Source: Chrysaora quinquecirrha
Taxonomy: Eukaryota > Cnidaria > Scyphozoa > Semaeostomeae > Pelagiidae
Direction: 5' to 3'
Assembly (NCBI GenBank): GCA_014526335.1
Contig: JACTAT010000107.1
Coordinates: 62,001 to 126,000, forward strand
DNA length: 64,000 nt
Shown piece after piece: positions 12,801-22,800 of this stretch. The notes beneath the pieces are model-generated. The model searched no databases, was not told where the DNA came from, and saw only the letters and a list, made by a program, of their open reading frames with translations. How positions within the stretch are numbered: the stretch's first letter is position 1; every line of letters starts with the position of its first letter. A program made the position numbers and the translations under genes.

Positions 12801-15800
12801 TGGGCAATTTTGGTGCTCAAGTTTATTCAGGTTCGCTAGATTGATGGTTTTATGCGATTTATGACGTCATTGTGCTGTCGCAATAAAACAGAGAACCACC
12901 CAAGCCTACTTCTGGTTTGTTTGGTGATCTTCTACCGTAGTGCCAAGTTTCACGGCTCTGCATCGTCTCAGGGGCATGGAAAACACCCCCCCCCATAAAT
13001 GTTAGGTTGTAAAAGCCTATATGGATTACTATGTAAGGTTGGTACCTGGCCTAAGGTACCGAAACACATGCAGTTAGGCTCATATCGCATGAACACAAAT
13101 TCGTATTCGGCCTATATGAATAATTGCCAGACGCGTTTCGCTCTTATTGGAGCTCATCAGTGACATGTGTGAGAATCGAACCGGGGTTTATTGCGTGATA
13201 AGCACAAGGCTTGTGAGTAACTGCGTGAGTTTTATCACACGAGTACCGAAGTCTTGCATATTACTATATAAGGTTGGTACCTGGCCTAAGGTACCGAAAC
13301 GCGTGCAGTTAGGCTCATATCGCATGAGCAAAAATTCGTATTCGGCCTATATGAATAATTAGGGTTAAGGACATTAGAGTTATTATGTTTTTTATTAGAC
13401 TGGCGAAATTTCTTAGCTTGCTTTCGAAGTTATTAGAAATGAAACTTAAGATGGAAAAATATTGCTAACGTTTTCGATTGGAAAAGACGAGAATTAAACA
13501 AAAAGCTTTTCGAGTCATTTTCTTTTTCCTGTATATTATTTTACTGTTTGATTGATTTTTATTTTATTCATTTCCTGTGATTCCTGATTTTCTGTCCTCA
13601 ATGTTTGCCTATAAAGCATTATGTCTCCTTATGCTAATCCTATGGAACTTAACTTAGGGGTTTCTACCTAAAATTCTGTGGGACATATTCGTTCTTTTCA
13701 ATTTGTAATCGTTTATTTCTTGACCTAAAAATAGTGGAAGTTTAGAAGTGAATGCAGATTTCCTGTCACAAATTGACACACTTGTACAGTTACTAGAGTC
13801 TCCTATCTTCACATGTAAGTTTTCAGAAATGTGTTTATATTTTATTTGTTAAATTTCTGTTTGATTTACTTCTCGGTCTTCGTTGCTGACTTGTTTCTAT
13901 AGTTAACTAGTATTCATCCTTATATCCATAGGACAGTTAGAGTTACACGTATTTTTTTTTATAAGAAACTAAAAAATTCATCGAGTACTGAAAGTTTCTT
14001 AAAATTTTCCGATTTTGAGTACTGAAAGTTTCTTAAGAGTTTCTTGAATATTCTTATTGGCAACATAGTTATCCTATCTGAATGATATTCCAAACCTATT
14101 TATCGATTGTATTTGAGTGAATTTGGGTTTCTTGTTTATCTGCTTGTCACAGAAATGCTTTATTACAGACGAAACACAGGAAATAAGTTTTTTGCCATTC
14201 GAGAGTCTGGGATTTTTATAAAAAGTTTCTTATAAAAAAATACGTGTAGTATCCAGGCTTCGGTCCTGTGACTGAGTATAAAGCAAGGCTTAAGTCGACC
14301 TACGACACGATTGAACTAACGCCGACTATAGCTGTACCTGTTAACTTATGACGACATGTCAACAACTAGTCAGAACACGTAGGATACAGTTGATCGCGGT
14401 CTTTAAGCGCTCATGCCGACTGAGATTGACAGAATCAGTTCCCAACTCATCGCAGAAGTAGAACATGCCCAAGTTTTTGGAACTGCAGGCCGACTAAAAT
14501 TGCCCTGAAAAAAGAACTAGTTACCAACCAGTTGCCATAGGGATAAATAAGTTTAAAAAAATCGCTCATTAGCAGTTGGCAGCTAGTTTTAGATTGTGCG
14601 CAATGTTGACATGAACCTGGCTTATGGGACGAAAATCTGCTTGACCAGCATTTTGTAATGTTCCATGTTTATAGTTCATGTTTAATTTGCAAAATAAAAC
14701 AGACCGTCTGGCGAAAATTTATAGCCGCTAAATTTAATCGCACAAGCTAATCCGCTTCACCATAGCAACACGCAGTATAAGTGGAGTGAGTGTGGAGTGA
14801 GTGGCCAAGCTTCTCAGTCAGTTGTCGTTAGACAGCTGAAGGTAAGCTTGGTTCTGCGAGGTCAGCATCTGGATGGGTGACTTTCCAGATGGATGACTAA
14901 ACAACTCACTCTGCCGTCCTTCGGGAGGGAAGTTAAACTAGGGGTCCCATGCCTGGATGCGGCATGCATAGTAGGCCTAAATTAGCTGACAAAGCTAGAA
15001 ATAACAGCCTACTCAAAATAAAGTAACAACAACAACAAAGGAATCACTTTAAACATGCCTTTTTTATTACAGATTTACGTTTGCAATTATTGGACACGGA
15101 TAAGAATTATTATTTGCTGAAAGCATTATATGGATTGTTAATGTTGTTGCCACAAAGTGCTGCTTTTACTCTTTTACGAAACCGACTTGATTGTGTTCCT
15201 AATTTGCATTTTTCACCTGGAATCAAGCAAGGGTAAGTTTGTACTTTTAATTTCAGTAGATTTTAACATGATAAGAAAGATTGATGCCTATAGCTTTATA
15301 AGCAATGCACGTGTTTTTTATAAGGGCATGTTCTTCTAAACCATTCTTTTTTCGATAGCGTCTTTTCTTCGTAATGTGTGTTTTTCGAAGCCTTTCTTCT
15401 AAAAACGGCAGTTTTTGGAGCTCTCCAAAATCTACTGCCATCTAAAGAAGAAGTTTCCGATACTTTCGAGAGATTCACGGTTGGAAGTTCAAACGAGATT
15501 GCAGTTTTGCCAGTTGCCAGGAGACATTCCATGAAAGGGTCTTAGGACGACGTAAGCGAGAATTTCATGAATTCCTGTTGTTTTGAAAGTCTTTGATTTT
15601 TTTTGGAAGCTTTCTGTTTTCGAAATTCAGAAGGTTTTGGAAGTTCAAGAGAGCACGCTCTTAGAAACAAAAGGTTGGCCTGCTAATAAAAGTTTCTAGA
15701 TGTTTTTCAGCTTTTATTATTTTAAATGTTTATGGTGGTGACTTGATAGTTGTATACGAATGATATTTTATCCCCTTTTTCAATCGTAATAGAGTACTTG

Positions 15801-17753
15801 TAGCTTTCATGTTTGTCTGTGTATCGACAAAATACATCAATAAATTCCTTGCATGCAAAAGTGAAATTTAAATTTTGCAGACTGAAGTGAACTATTTTTA
15901 TTTAAATTTTCCACTAAACTAGAGTTTTGTAAATTTTCGTGAGTTTCTTATAAAGAGTTTGAAAACTTGAATTTTAATTCCTTTAACGACTTGGAAATTG
16001 CAACGACAGTTTTCAAAGATATACCCTAACAATTAATAATGGTACCCCAGTAGAGATCTCGAAAGTTGAAGAAATGAAAGACCTTGGTGTCATCATTGAC
16101 AGTAAATTAAAATTCGATAAACATATCTCTGAAATATGCAGGAAAGCACAAGGTGTACTAGCATCAATTAAGAGAACAATGACGTTTATGGACACAGAAG
16201 TTTTTATCAATCTTTATAAAAGTCTTGTTAGACCACTACTCGAATCATCCGTTCCTGTATGGAATCCCTATCTCAAAAAGCATGAAAAACAACTTGAATC
16301 TATACAAAGACGAGCAACAAAACTAGTACGTAGCATCAGCCATCTGTCATATAATGAGAGACTACGAATTTTAAAATTGCCAACTCTGCTTTACAGAAGG
16401 AGACGAGGGGATATGATAACAACATTTAAATTATTTCATGGTCTTATTGATACTGAGAGCTCTAGATTTTTCAAGATAAACAATAATAGAACAAGAGGAC
16501 ACGAATTCAAAATAGTCGTAAACAAGTCAAGGCTGGACATAAGAAAACACTTTTTCTCAAAGAGAGTCATCAATGAATGGAATTCATTGAAAAAAGAAAT
16601 AGTAAATGCTGATAATGTACTGAATTTTGAAAAACTATATGACAGTTTCCGTCGCGATGAAAAATATAACTTTTGTACTAACTGATTAATTTAAATGCTT
16701 AAACTCAGGGTTTTATAGGCGTTAGCCTTTTAGCCCCTTAATTACATATATATTATATTATTATTATTAGAGCAGGTCATGCAGTAGAGGGCCGTCGAAG
16801 CGTGTATGTTTGTCTGTGGGGAAAGCTAAAAATTTTTGCGAGTCTATTCACCTAGGCCCCGGCGAATCTATCAAACACTGTTGGTGAAATATCTGTTTTT
16901 TCAAGCAAATTGTTTTACTCTTTGTCACATCTCAAAAAGGGGTTTGCTACAAACATTTTTGCTTGATGTCAGGAAAACATTTTTTTTCTTTGTCTTACTT
17001 TTGCTTGCCAAGCAATGTTTTTTAACGTGAATAATCGTTCCAACACTGCTTGATAAGCAAATTTCGAAATTTTGAAAAACGTTATCTGATCGTTTTCCAA
17101 TAGCCTAAGACCTTTCGCCCTTTTGCCAATATGTATGCCAGAATTATTTTGCCGTTAAAAAGAAAAGCAGTCCGACGGCTGATAACAAAAATATGGCGAT
17201 ACGGAAAACATAGTTTGCGAAATACAGCTTTTTACTTTGTCTTTTTTACATTGTCTTTCTTCCTGTGAGATTAGACTGAATAAGAAACTGGTAATGTTGT
17301 GGTAGAATTATTAAGAAAACTTCCAAGGCAAACAACTAAATTGTCCTGTAGACCCAGTCCTTTTAATATTCTTCTGACTTTCAATGAGTGCAATAGCAGG
17401 GAACAAGTATCCGCACAGTTTTAGAAAGAAAAAGTTTGTTGATACTGTTTGTCCAGGAACTTTTAAAAAAATAACTCCCCATTCAAGTGATGTAAATTTC
17501 TATTCAGTTGATGTTCATTTCTTCTAAGGTTTGTCGATTACAACTTATATATGTCAATCATATTTGATAAAAATTCTATTTGATTCTCAGGGGAATTCAA
17601 GCTGGGAAAGATGAACTGGAATGGAGGGAACCAGTGAAAAAAGTTGACTTTAAAGAATTATTAGATCATTTTCTTTTTATTCAGCATAAACATGCGGTTG
17701 CGAGAAAAGCAAAATCGCTAAATCGTGACCGACTTTTACGGGACAAGTTATGA
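834..17753 (+). CDS. VAC14: VAC14 homologue, 3' part (seven exons)
   Basis: Vac14 is the HEAT-repeat scaffold that holds PIKfyve (Fab1) and the phosphatase Fig4 together on endolysosomal membranes to make and turn over PI(3,5)P2. Seven exons (834-899, 1852-2066, 10540-10714, 12607-12725, 13735-13814, 15073-15232, 17591-17753) join without a frame error into 325 residues and a TGA stop, about the last 40% of a protein of roughly 780 residues. Family signatures read directly are [75 protein letters not shown] and [16 protein letters not shown]. The last four lie in the C-terminal Fig4-binding region. Every intron has GT-AG borders. The 5' exons lie before the window. The divergent residues after LSDIS (exon 2) fall in the family's variable linker. 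Identification is from remembered family sequence; no search was run. Confidence 0.94.
1583..1760. mobile_element. Tigger/pogo-like MITE 1
   Basis: 178 bp. Left end CAGTCAAGCCTCTAATAGTG and right end ..GCTATTCTGAGATTGGACTG are imperfect inverted repeats, with internal GACCACC/AACGGCCAC motifs. The right flank is TA; the left flank has decayed. Short elements with CAGTC..CCTCT ends are typical of Tigger-type MITEs. Confidence 0.6.
1852..2066 (+). CDS. VAC14: VAC14 exon b
   Basis: 215 nt between ctcttttcag and gtatta, phase 0 in and phase 2 out. It encodes [13 protein letters not shown], then a Ser/Pro-rich linker of about 27 residues, then [20 protein letters not shown] and the EDRGSFIIR motif. 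The linker is the part of Vac14 that varies most in length between animals. Confidence 0.93.
2126..2494. mobile_element. MITE family A, copy 1
   Basis: About 370 bp, homologous to 59463-59832 (shared CAATTGAT, GGGTAAGCT, CATTTAAAG blocks in order). Ends resemble TACTC-TTTTTTATAA and AAAAAAAGTG-TA. Confidence 0.7.
2803..3035. repeat. Minisatellite GTGTAACTTT(TT)CGG(C)
   Basis: About a dozen units of roughly 18-19 bp, each with GTAAC(A)TTTCGG. Located in the VAC14 intron. Open frames on the minus strand here (Arg/Lys/Tyr/Thr-rich) are repeat artefacts. Confidence 0.85.
3870..6600. repeat. Pyrimidine-rich satellite, period about 196 bp
   Basis: The marker CATCTGACAAACAACACC recurs at about 4061, 4257, 4448, 4646, 4843, 5038, 5238, 5434 and 5631 (steps 191-200). 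Beyond 5800 the monomers are diverged. The plus strand is almost all C/T with little G. It sits in the 8.5-kb VAC14 intron. Overlapping open frames in several phases are by-products of the missing stop-forming purines. Confidence 0.93.
6880..9055. repeat. Tandem duplication (two ~0.8-kb copies)
   Basis: Copy 1 (about 6880-7640) and copy 2 (about 7790-9055) share, in order, CCTGATAAGC.AAATAAATAA, ATCTTGAATTCTGAG, GCCAAGAAA..AACA, GATTGTTTTA and a GATTGCCTTACTTAA..TGACGTCACAATC block. Copy 2 is longer by one inserted MITE (8321-8698). Confidence 0.82.
8321..8698. mobile_element. MITE family D inserted in the duplication
   Basis: 378 bp, ends CACGTTTTTCTTTATAAGAA and CTTTCTTGTAAAAAAAAAGC-GTG, flanked by TA. 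Copy 1 of the surrounding duplication has the empty site (GATAATTAATTGAGATTT at about 7313), so the borders and the TA duplication are directly proven. Internal AAGAAAGTT motifs repeat many times. Confidence 0.85.
9056..10158. other. VAC14 intron, unassigned
   Basis: No exon, repeat partner within the window, or RNA gene recognised. Confidence 0.5.
10159..10330 (+). repeat. tRNA-derived SINE family 1, copy 1
   Basis: About 170 bp, some 90% identical by eye to 55658-55836. It has an A-box-like TGGTGTAATCCAG and a B-box GGGTTCGAGCCC about 50 bp apart, then a body ending CATTTCACCTTCA. Pol III internal promoter spacing is plausible. Confidence 0.78.
10540..10714 (+). CDS. VAC14: VAC14 exon c
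   Basis: 175 nt between ctctttttag and gtaagt. It completes the split Arg codon and encodes [19 protein letters not shown] followed by [19 protein letters not shown] and [15 protein letters not shown]. Phase 0 out. An 8.5-kb repeat-filled intron precedes it. Confidence 0.94.
10931..11030. mobile_element. MITE family D fragment
   Basis: GCACGTTTTTTGTAAGAAAG..TGGTTTATAA..AAGAAAGTTCAGTACTG matches the left 100 bp of the element at 8321. The right end is missing. Confidence 0.6.
11031..12606. other. VAC14 intron, mostly unassigned
   Basis: Contains the CCAAT/TATA cassette on the minus strand (about 11150-11356) and TTAGGG-like degenerate repeats at 12238-12300. A 107-codon minus-strand open frame (11717-12040) has no recognisable similarity. 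Confidence 0.5.
11150..11356 (-). repeat. CCAAT/TATA cassette, copy a
   Basis: On the minus strand: CTGATTGGTGCATCTCGAGC, CGCATCTGGGTATAAATACC, then TTTCGGTCTGTTTCTGACGT and CGCCCGAAAATGATTCCGCT. Shared over about 170 bp with 62764-62940. Confidence 0.72.
12607..12725 (+). CDS. VAC14: VAC14 exon d
   Basis: 119 nt, acceptor ctccttgaag, donor gtatcc, phase 0 in and 2 out. It encodes [20 protein letters not shown] and [19 protein letters not shown], the best-conserved block of the C-terminal region. Confidence 0.95.
13027..13360 (-). repeat. Two GGTACC repeats flanking a tRNA-like head
   Basis: Copies at 13027-13124 and 13262-13360 lie in direct orientation around about 137 bp that on the minus strand contains a B-box-like GGTTCGATTCTC, followed by CTGATGAGCTCCAATAAGAG and CGAAACGCG. 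This order (tRNA-like head, GAAACG core, body) is that of a tRNA-derived SINE on the minus strand; the second body copy may mark a tandem insertion. Confidence 0.55.
13735..13814 (+). CDS. VAC14: VAC14 exon e
   Basis: 80 nt between aaaaatag and gtaagt. It completes a Phe codon and reads [20 protein letters not shown] then ESPIFT. Phase 1 out. The start was chosen because only this AG gives the family spacing KFG-LEV. Confidence 0.93.
13946..14246. mobile_element. MITE family C, full copy
   Basis: 301 bp flanked by TA, ends CACGTATTTTTTTTTATAAG and ..CTTATAAAAAAATACGTG, a near-perfect 20-bp inverted repeat. Internal GAGTACTGAAAGTTTCTTAA repeats. No coding capacity. Confidence 0.85.
14791..15040 (+). 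repeat. 5S-rRNA-derived SINE, copy 1
   Basis: After GTGGAGTGAGTGGCCAAGC, the stretch 14843-14880 (AAGC..GGT..GAGGTCAGCATCTGGATGGGTGAC) resembles the 5S rRNA internal promoter (AAGC..TTAGTACTTGGATGGGTGACC). The body GGGGTCCCATGCCTGGATGC is shared with the minus-strand copy. The tail is (AAC)n. Resembles SINE3-type elements. Confidence 0.68.
15073..15232 (+). CDS. VAC14: VAC14 exon f
   Basis: 160 nt between ttattacag and gtaagttt, phase 1 in and 2 out. It encodes [20 protein letters not shown] and [20 protein letters not shown] then [12 protein letters not shown]. Confidence 0.95.
15311..15530 (-). repeat. Dispersed repeat F, copy 1
   Basis: Homologous on the opposite strand to 56960-57190: both contain AGAATTGCAGT/ACTGCAATCTCGTTTGAACT, GAATCTCTC.AAAGT, TTTTGGAGAGCTC and CGAAAAACACACATT. 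This copy ends in TTATAAAAAACACGTGC, like the MITE termini. Confidence 0.7.
15999..16772 (+). mobile_element. CR1-like non-LTR retrotransposon, 3' fragment
   Basis: The frame is open from about 15999 to the TGA at 16683-16685 and encodes the C-terminal part of a reverse transcriptase: [60 protein letters not shown] and [20 protein letters not shown]. These are standard motifs of the thumb region of CR1/L2-type LINEs. The catalytic palm and endonuclease are absent (5' truncation). A short 3' tail ends in (TTA)n. No stop codons interrupt it, so the insertion is fairly young. In the last VAC14 intron, sense orientation. Confidence 0.88.
17591..17753 (+). CDS. VAC14: VAC14 terminal exon
   Basis: Starts after gattctcag and ends with TGA at 17751-17753. 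It reads [40 protein letters not shown] and RDKL. The basic tail matches the usual Vac14 C-terminus. No canonical AATAAA is seen in the next 100 bases; an ATTTTATAAA stretch follows at about 17783. Confidence 0.92.
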
Positions 17754-19899
17754 AAAAAGTTGTAGTTAGTTTTATTTTCTATATTTTATAAACTCCCGTG
17801 TTGTGGGCCATAAAACCAACGGAACAGGTTTAGTTTAGAGTGGAATCCCGATTTTTCGCTCTTCGGAATTTTCGGAGCTTATTGTTTGGGTTCGAGTACA
17901 GTAATTAAGCAGTTCCAGCTTGAAGGAAAGTTTGTCATCATCAAGAATACGATTTTCCAACGTTGATCCAGTTGCTTGATGATTGAGGGTCCTTTAGGGG
18001 TTCCAGGAAACATGGGAAAATACGAAATATATCAAGGGGACAAGGGAACATGGTCAAATTAAAAGGGAATAAGGGAACACCAGGAAACAGTGGTCAGGTA
18101 AAATCCTCCCTATCATTCCGCTTGACTACCAATCTGATAAATAACCCTAAAAAACTCCAGGGAACAAGGGGATTTTCTAAAGGGAACAGTGGAAAATGTG
18201 ACACCCTTTAACGACCCTCATGATAGGATTTTAGGGTTCTTTTGTACCTCTAGTTGACGCAATTTTCATTCAAGCAAACTTATCGAAAGTTTCCTAAGAT
18301 CCTTGAATTCTTACACAAGTAAACGCCAATTTTTTGGAATATTTTGACAATGGATTATTGAAAAATTTCTGTTTGTTACTGTGATTTGAAATTTTGTCGT
18401 ATTTTTGAAATAGCTATAAGGCTGTCCCGTAGTACGCATAGGCCTTCCGTGGGCACATGTCCTGGCGGAACAGAACTGTTTTGAATTTTACATCCGCACT
18501 AGCTTGGAAAAATTTAGAAAATTTTCTGGAACATGCAAGTGAAAATGCGGAACTCAAAGAGCCTTGCTGTGAATTAAGGATTTAGGATTTTTTGGTAGGC
18601 CGCAACTCCGCGTTTTTTGCGTAAGGATGTAGGAGACGAACGAGAAAAGTTGAAGTCTTAATTAACTCAAGTTGATTACAAATGTATTCGCCTTTTTTTT
18701 ACGTGCGAAATTTATAACTTTATTTTTGTAAGAAAACATTCGGAAGAATATTCAAAAAATAGTTAGCTTGGTCTGTATGGAGGAATATAGAAACGCTAAC
18801 TTCAATAGATAATTTATTCTTATTGAATTATGCAGCAATATAGAATTTCAAGATTCATTGTTGTCTCTTTCTGGTGAAATTTTGTCTTTTTTGTCTATAA
18901 CCTTAAACGTTCATTAAGCAAGATTTTGGTCCCGGGGGTATTTAGGATACTTTGGATACGGGTATGTGACGCCCCATATAGTTGGTTTTTTCCCCTAAAA
19001 TTCACTAGCCATGGGTAGGTTTTTGGCCAGATCCCCGTAGAAGAGAGTAAGAAATTGAAGAAGATTAAAAAATTTCACTTTATTCGAATAGTGTTAATAT
19101 CACGTCGAAGATATTCGTAGTGCAATTTCAAACGACAATATGGCCTAAAAATCTTTATTACTCTCATATTCGGCTTGTTATGACCCGTAATATAGGGTCT
19201 GTGTTCCCCGTTTGTATCTGCATGAAAACTTGGTGGGTCTGTAAAATCTTGGGGTACATCCCTGTCCATGCATATGTCATGTAACCCCCCAGTCGTAGAT
19301 TCGCTCACTAAAAATGTCGTGGATTCGCCCCCTCCCCACGCAACACAGCCCGCTCATTAACAACAGCAACGGCCATTTTTTTTAACCTAAATTTTGTTGA
19401 ATAAATTGAATTGAGGTCAAGTTAGCGAAAACTACCTCCAGGATTTTGGTACTGGCAACAAGTCCTAGTTAGTTGAGAACCTCACCAAACCTCATCAAGC
19501 ATTTGTTTGGTCTATTGAACTTTTGAGATGCATTCACCCATCGAAAATTGTGAAAATATGCGTCTAAATCCTAAATATATGGCCAAAAATCAAATGCAAT
19601 ATGGGGTTTTTCATAATCTCCTAATTCTTCGAAAATAGCTATTCTTAACTCCAATAGTTTATCGACTAAAAGATTTCTATGGCCTTACTGAATGGCCAAA
19701 ATTGACGGAAACGGGTTTTAAAATTCGCTTATTTCGACGAAAAATGACTATTAGTATCTATCTAAAACTGTTCTCGATTGTATTCCCTGAGTAAATGATA
19801 GTATTCTATCTACTTTTGTAGTGTTCTATCTGCTTTTCTAAATCAAAATCCCTTGAATTTCGGAGGCAACTTCACCCCCCGAAAATCGCTCAAAATCCA
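17754..19899. other. VAC14 downstream region
   Basis: No gene seen. At 17990-18230 there are repeated AAGGGAACA / AGGGGACAAGG motifs. The rest is unassigned. Confidence 0.5.
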
Positions 19900-22800
19900 A
19901 GTCTAAAATAATAAGGCCCTGTATACTCCTTTTTAGTCGGAAATAAATAGATTTAATCACCATTTAGGGGGGAAAGAATCCCAAGAAATCCCAAGGAAAA
20001 TAGCTGCCAGAGTTTCAATTATGGCAAAAAGACCAAACCTAGGGCAAATTGGAAGATTCCCAAAATCATCCACAATCATGTAAAAATGTTCCCTAAGACT
20101 ATAATAGGGCCTTTTATTCCTTTATGGGTCCAAAACATATTTATTGAGCCCAAAAAACTAGGAAAAGTACCACAAGAAAACGAACGATTTCTGCCAAAAA
20201 CGCAAGGCTAAACTAAGGCAAAATGACCTAAGTTCGGGGATAATTGAAGGTTCCCAAATTAATCCCAAATAATACAATAAAATAATACAATAAAATTAAG
20301 TCTATAACAAGGCCTTCTACCCCTTTACTGGTCCAAAATATATTGATTTAGTCCCTAAAAACTACTAAAATTATCCATTTTGGCCAAAAAGGTAAAACTA
20401 TATGTACTAAGGAAAAATGACAAAAAATTGAGCAAAATCAAAGGGTCCAAAATGATTCCAAATGATCAAAAAAGTTGTTCTAAGACTAAAATAAGACCTT
20501 CTTCCCCTTTATGGGCCAAAAAATATATTGATTTAGTCCCTAAAAAGGAAGAAAACATTCCCTAGAAATCGACCGATTTTTGCCAAAAAGGTAAGGCTAT
20601 ACTAAGGCAAAATGACCGACAATCAGTCAAAATCAAAGGTTCCCAAAATGATTTCCAATGATCAAAAAAAGTTGTCCTAAGGCAATATTAAGACCTTCGT
20701 CCCCTTAATGCGCCAAAAATATATTGATTTAGTCCCTAAAAACGAGGAAAATGACTCCCGAGAAATCGACAGATTTTTGCCAAAAAGGTAAGGCTATACT
20801 AAGGCAAAATGACCGAAAATCGGTCAAAATAAAAGATTCCCAAAATGATTCCAAATGATCAACAAAAGTTTTCCTAAAGCTAAAATAAGGCCTTTGTCCC
20901 CTTTATGGGCCAAAAATATATCGATTTAGTCCCTAAAAAGAGGAAAATGACCCCGAGAAATCGACCGATTTTTGCCAAAGATAAGGCTATACTAAGGCAA
21001 AATGACCGACAATCAATCAAAATCGAAGGTTCCCATAATGATGCCAAATGATCAAAAAAAGTTGCCCTAAGACTAAAATAAGGCCTTCTTCCCCTTTAAT
21101 GGCCCAAAGTATAATGATTTAGTTCCTAAAAAGGAGGAAAATGATCCCAAGAAATTGACCGAGACTGATTTTTGCCAAAAAGGTAAGGCTGTACTAAGGA
21201 AAAATGACCAAAAATCGGTCAAAATTCAAAGGTTCCCAAAATGATTCCAAATGATCAAAAAGTTGTCCTAAGGCGAAATTAAGGCGCTTTATCCCTTTTA
21301 TGGGCCCAAAGTATAATGATTTAGTCCCTAAAAAGGAGGAAGATAATCCCAAGAAATCGACCAATTTTTGCCAAAAAGTTAAGGCTACACTAAGGAAAAA
21401 TGACCAAAAATCGGTCAAAATTCAAAGGTTCTCAAAATGATTCCAAATGATCAAAAAAAGTTGTTCTAAGACTAAAATAAGACCTTCTTCCCCTTTATGG
21501 GCCAAAAAATATATTGATTTAGTCCCTAAAAAGGAAGAAAACATTCCCTAGAAATCGACCTATTTTTGCCAAAAAGGTAAGGCTATACTAAGGCAAAATG
21601 ACCGACAATCAGTCAAAATCAAAGGTTCCCAAAATGATTTCCAATGATCAAAAAAAGTTGTCCTAAGGCAATATTAAGACCTTCGTCCCCTTAATGCGTC
21701 AAAAATATATTGATTTAGTCCCTAAAAACGAGGAAAATGACTCCCAAGAAATCGACAGATTTTTGCCAAAAAGGTAAGGCTATACTAAGGCAAAATGACC
21801 GAAAATCGGTCAAAATAAACGATTCCCAAAATGATTCCAAATGATCAACAAAAGTTATCATAAAGCTAAAATAAGGCCTTTGTCCCCTTTATGGGCCAAA
21901 AATATATCGATTTAGTCCCTAAAAAGAGGAAAATGACCCCGAGAAATCGACCGATTTTTGCCAAAGATAAGGCTATACTAAGGCAAAATGACCGACAATC
22001 AATCAAAATCGAAGGTTCCCATAATGATGCCAAATGATCAAAAAAAGTTGCCCTAAGACTAAAATAAGGCCTTCTTCCCCTTTAATGGCCCAAAGTATAA
22101 TGATTTAGTTCCTAAAAAGGAGGAAATTGATCCCAAGAAATTGACCGAGACTGATTTTTGCCAAAAAGGTAAGGCTGTACTAAGGAAAAATGACCAAAAA
22201 TCGGTCAAAATTCAAAGGTTCCCAAAATGATTCCAAATGATCAAAAAAAGTTATCCTAAGGCTAAAATAAGGCGCTTTATCCCTTTTATGGGCCCAAAGT
22301 ATAATGATTTAGTCCCTAAAAAGGAGGAAAATGATCCCAAAAAATCGACCAATTTTTGCTAAAAAGTTAAGGCTATACTAAGGCAAAATGACCAAAAATC
22401 GGTCAAAATCACAGGTTCCCAAAATGATTCCAAATGATCAAAAAAAGATATCCTAAGGCTAAAATAAGGCGCTTTATCCCTTTTATGGGCCCAAATTATA
22501 ATGATTTAGTCCCTAAAAAGGAGGAAAATGATCCCAAAAAATCGACCAATTTTTGCTAAAAAGTTAAGGCTATACTAAGGCAAAATGACCAAAAATCGGT
22601 CAAAATCACAGGTTCCCAAAATGATTGCAAATGTTCAAAAAAAGCTATCCTAAGGCTAAAATAAGGCCTTTGTCCCCTTTATGGGCCAAAAATATATTGA
22701 TTTAGTCCCTAAAAAGGAGGAAAATGATCCCAAGTAATTGACTGATTCTGGCCAAAAAGGTAAGGCTATACTAATGTAAATGACCAAAAATATATTGATT

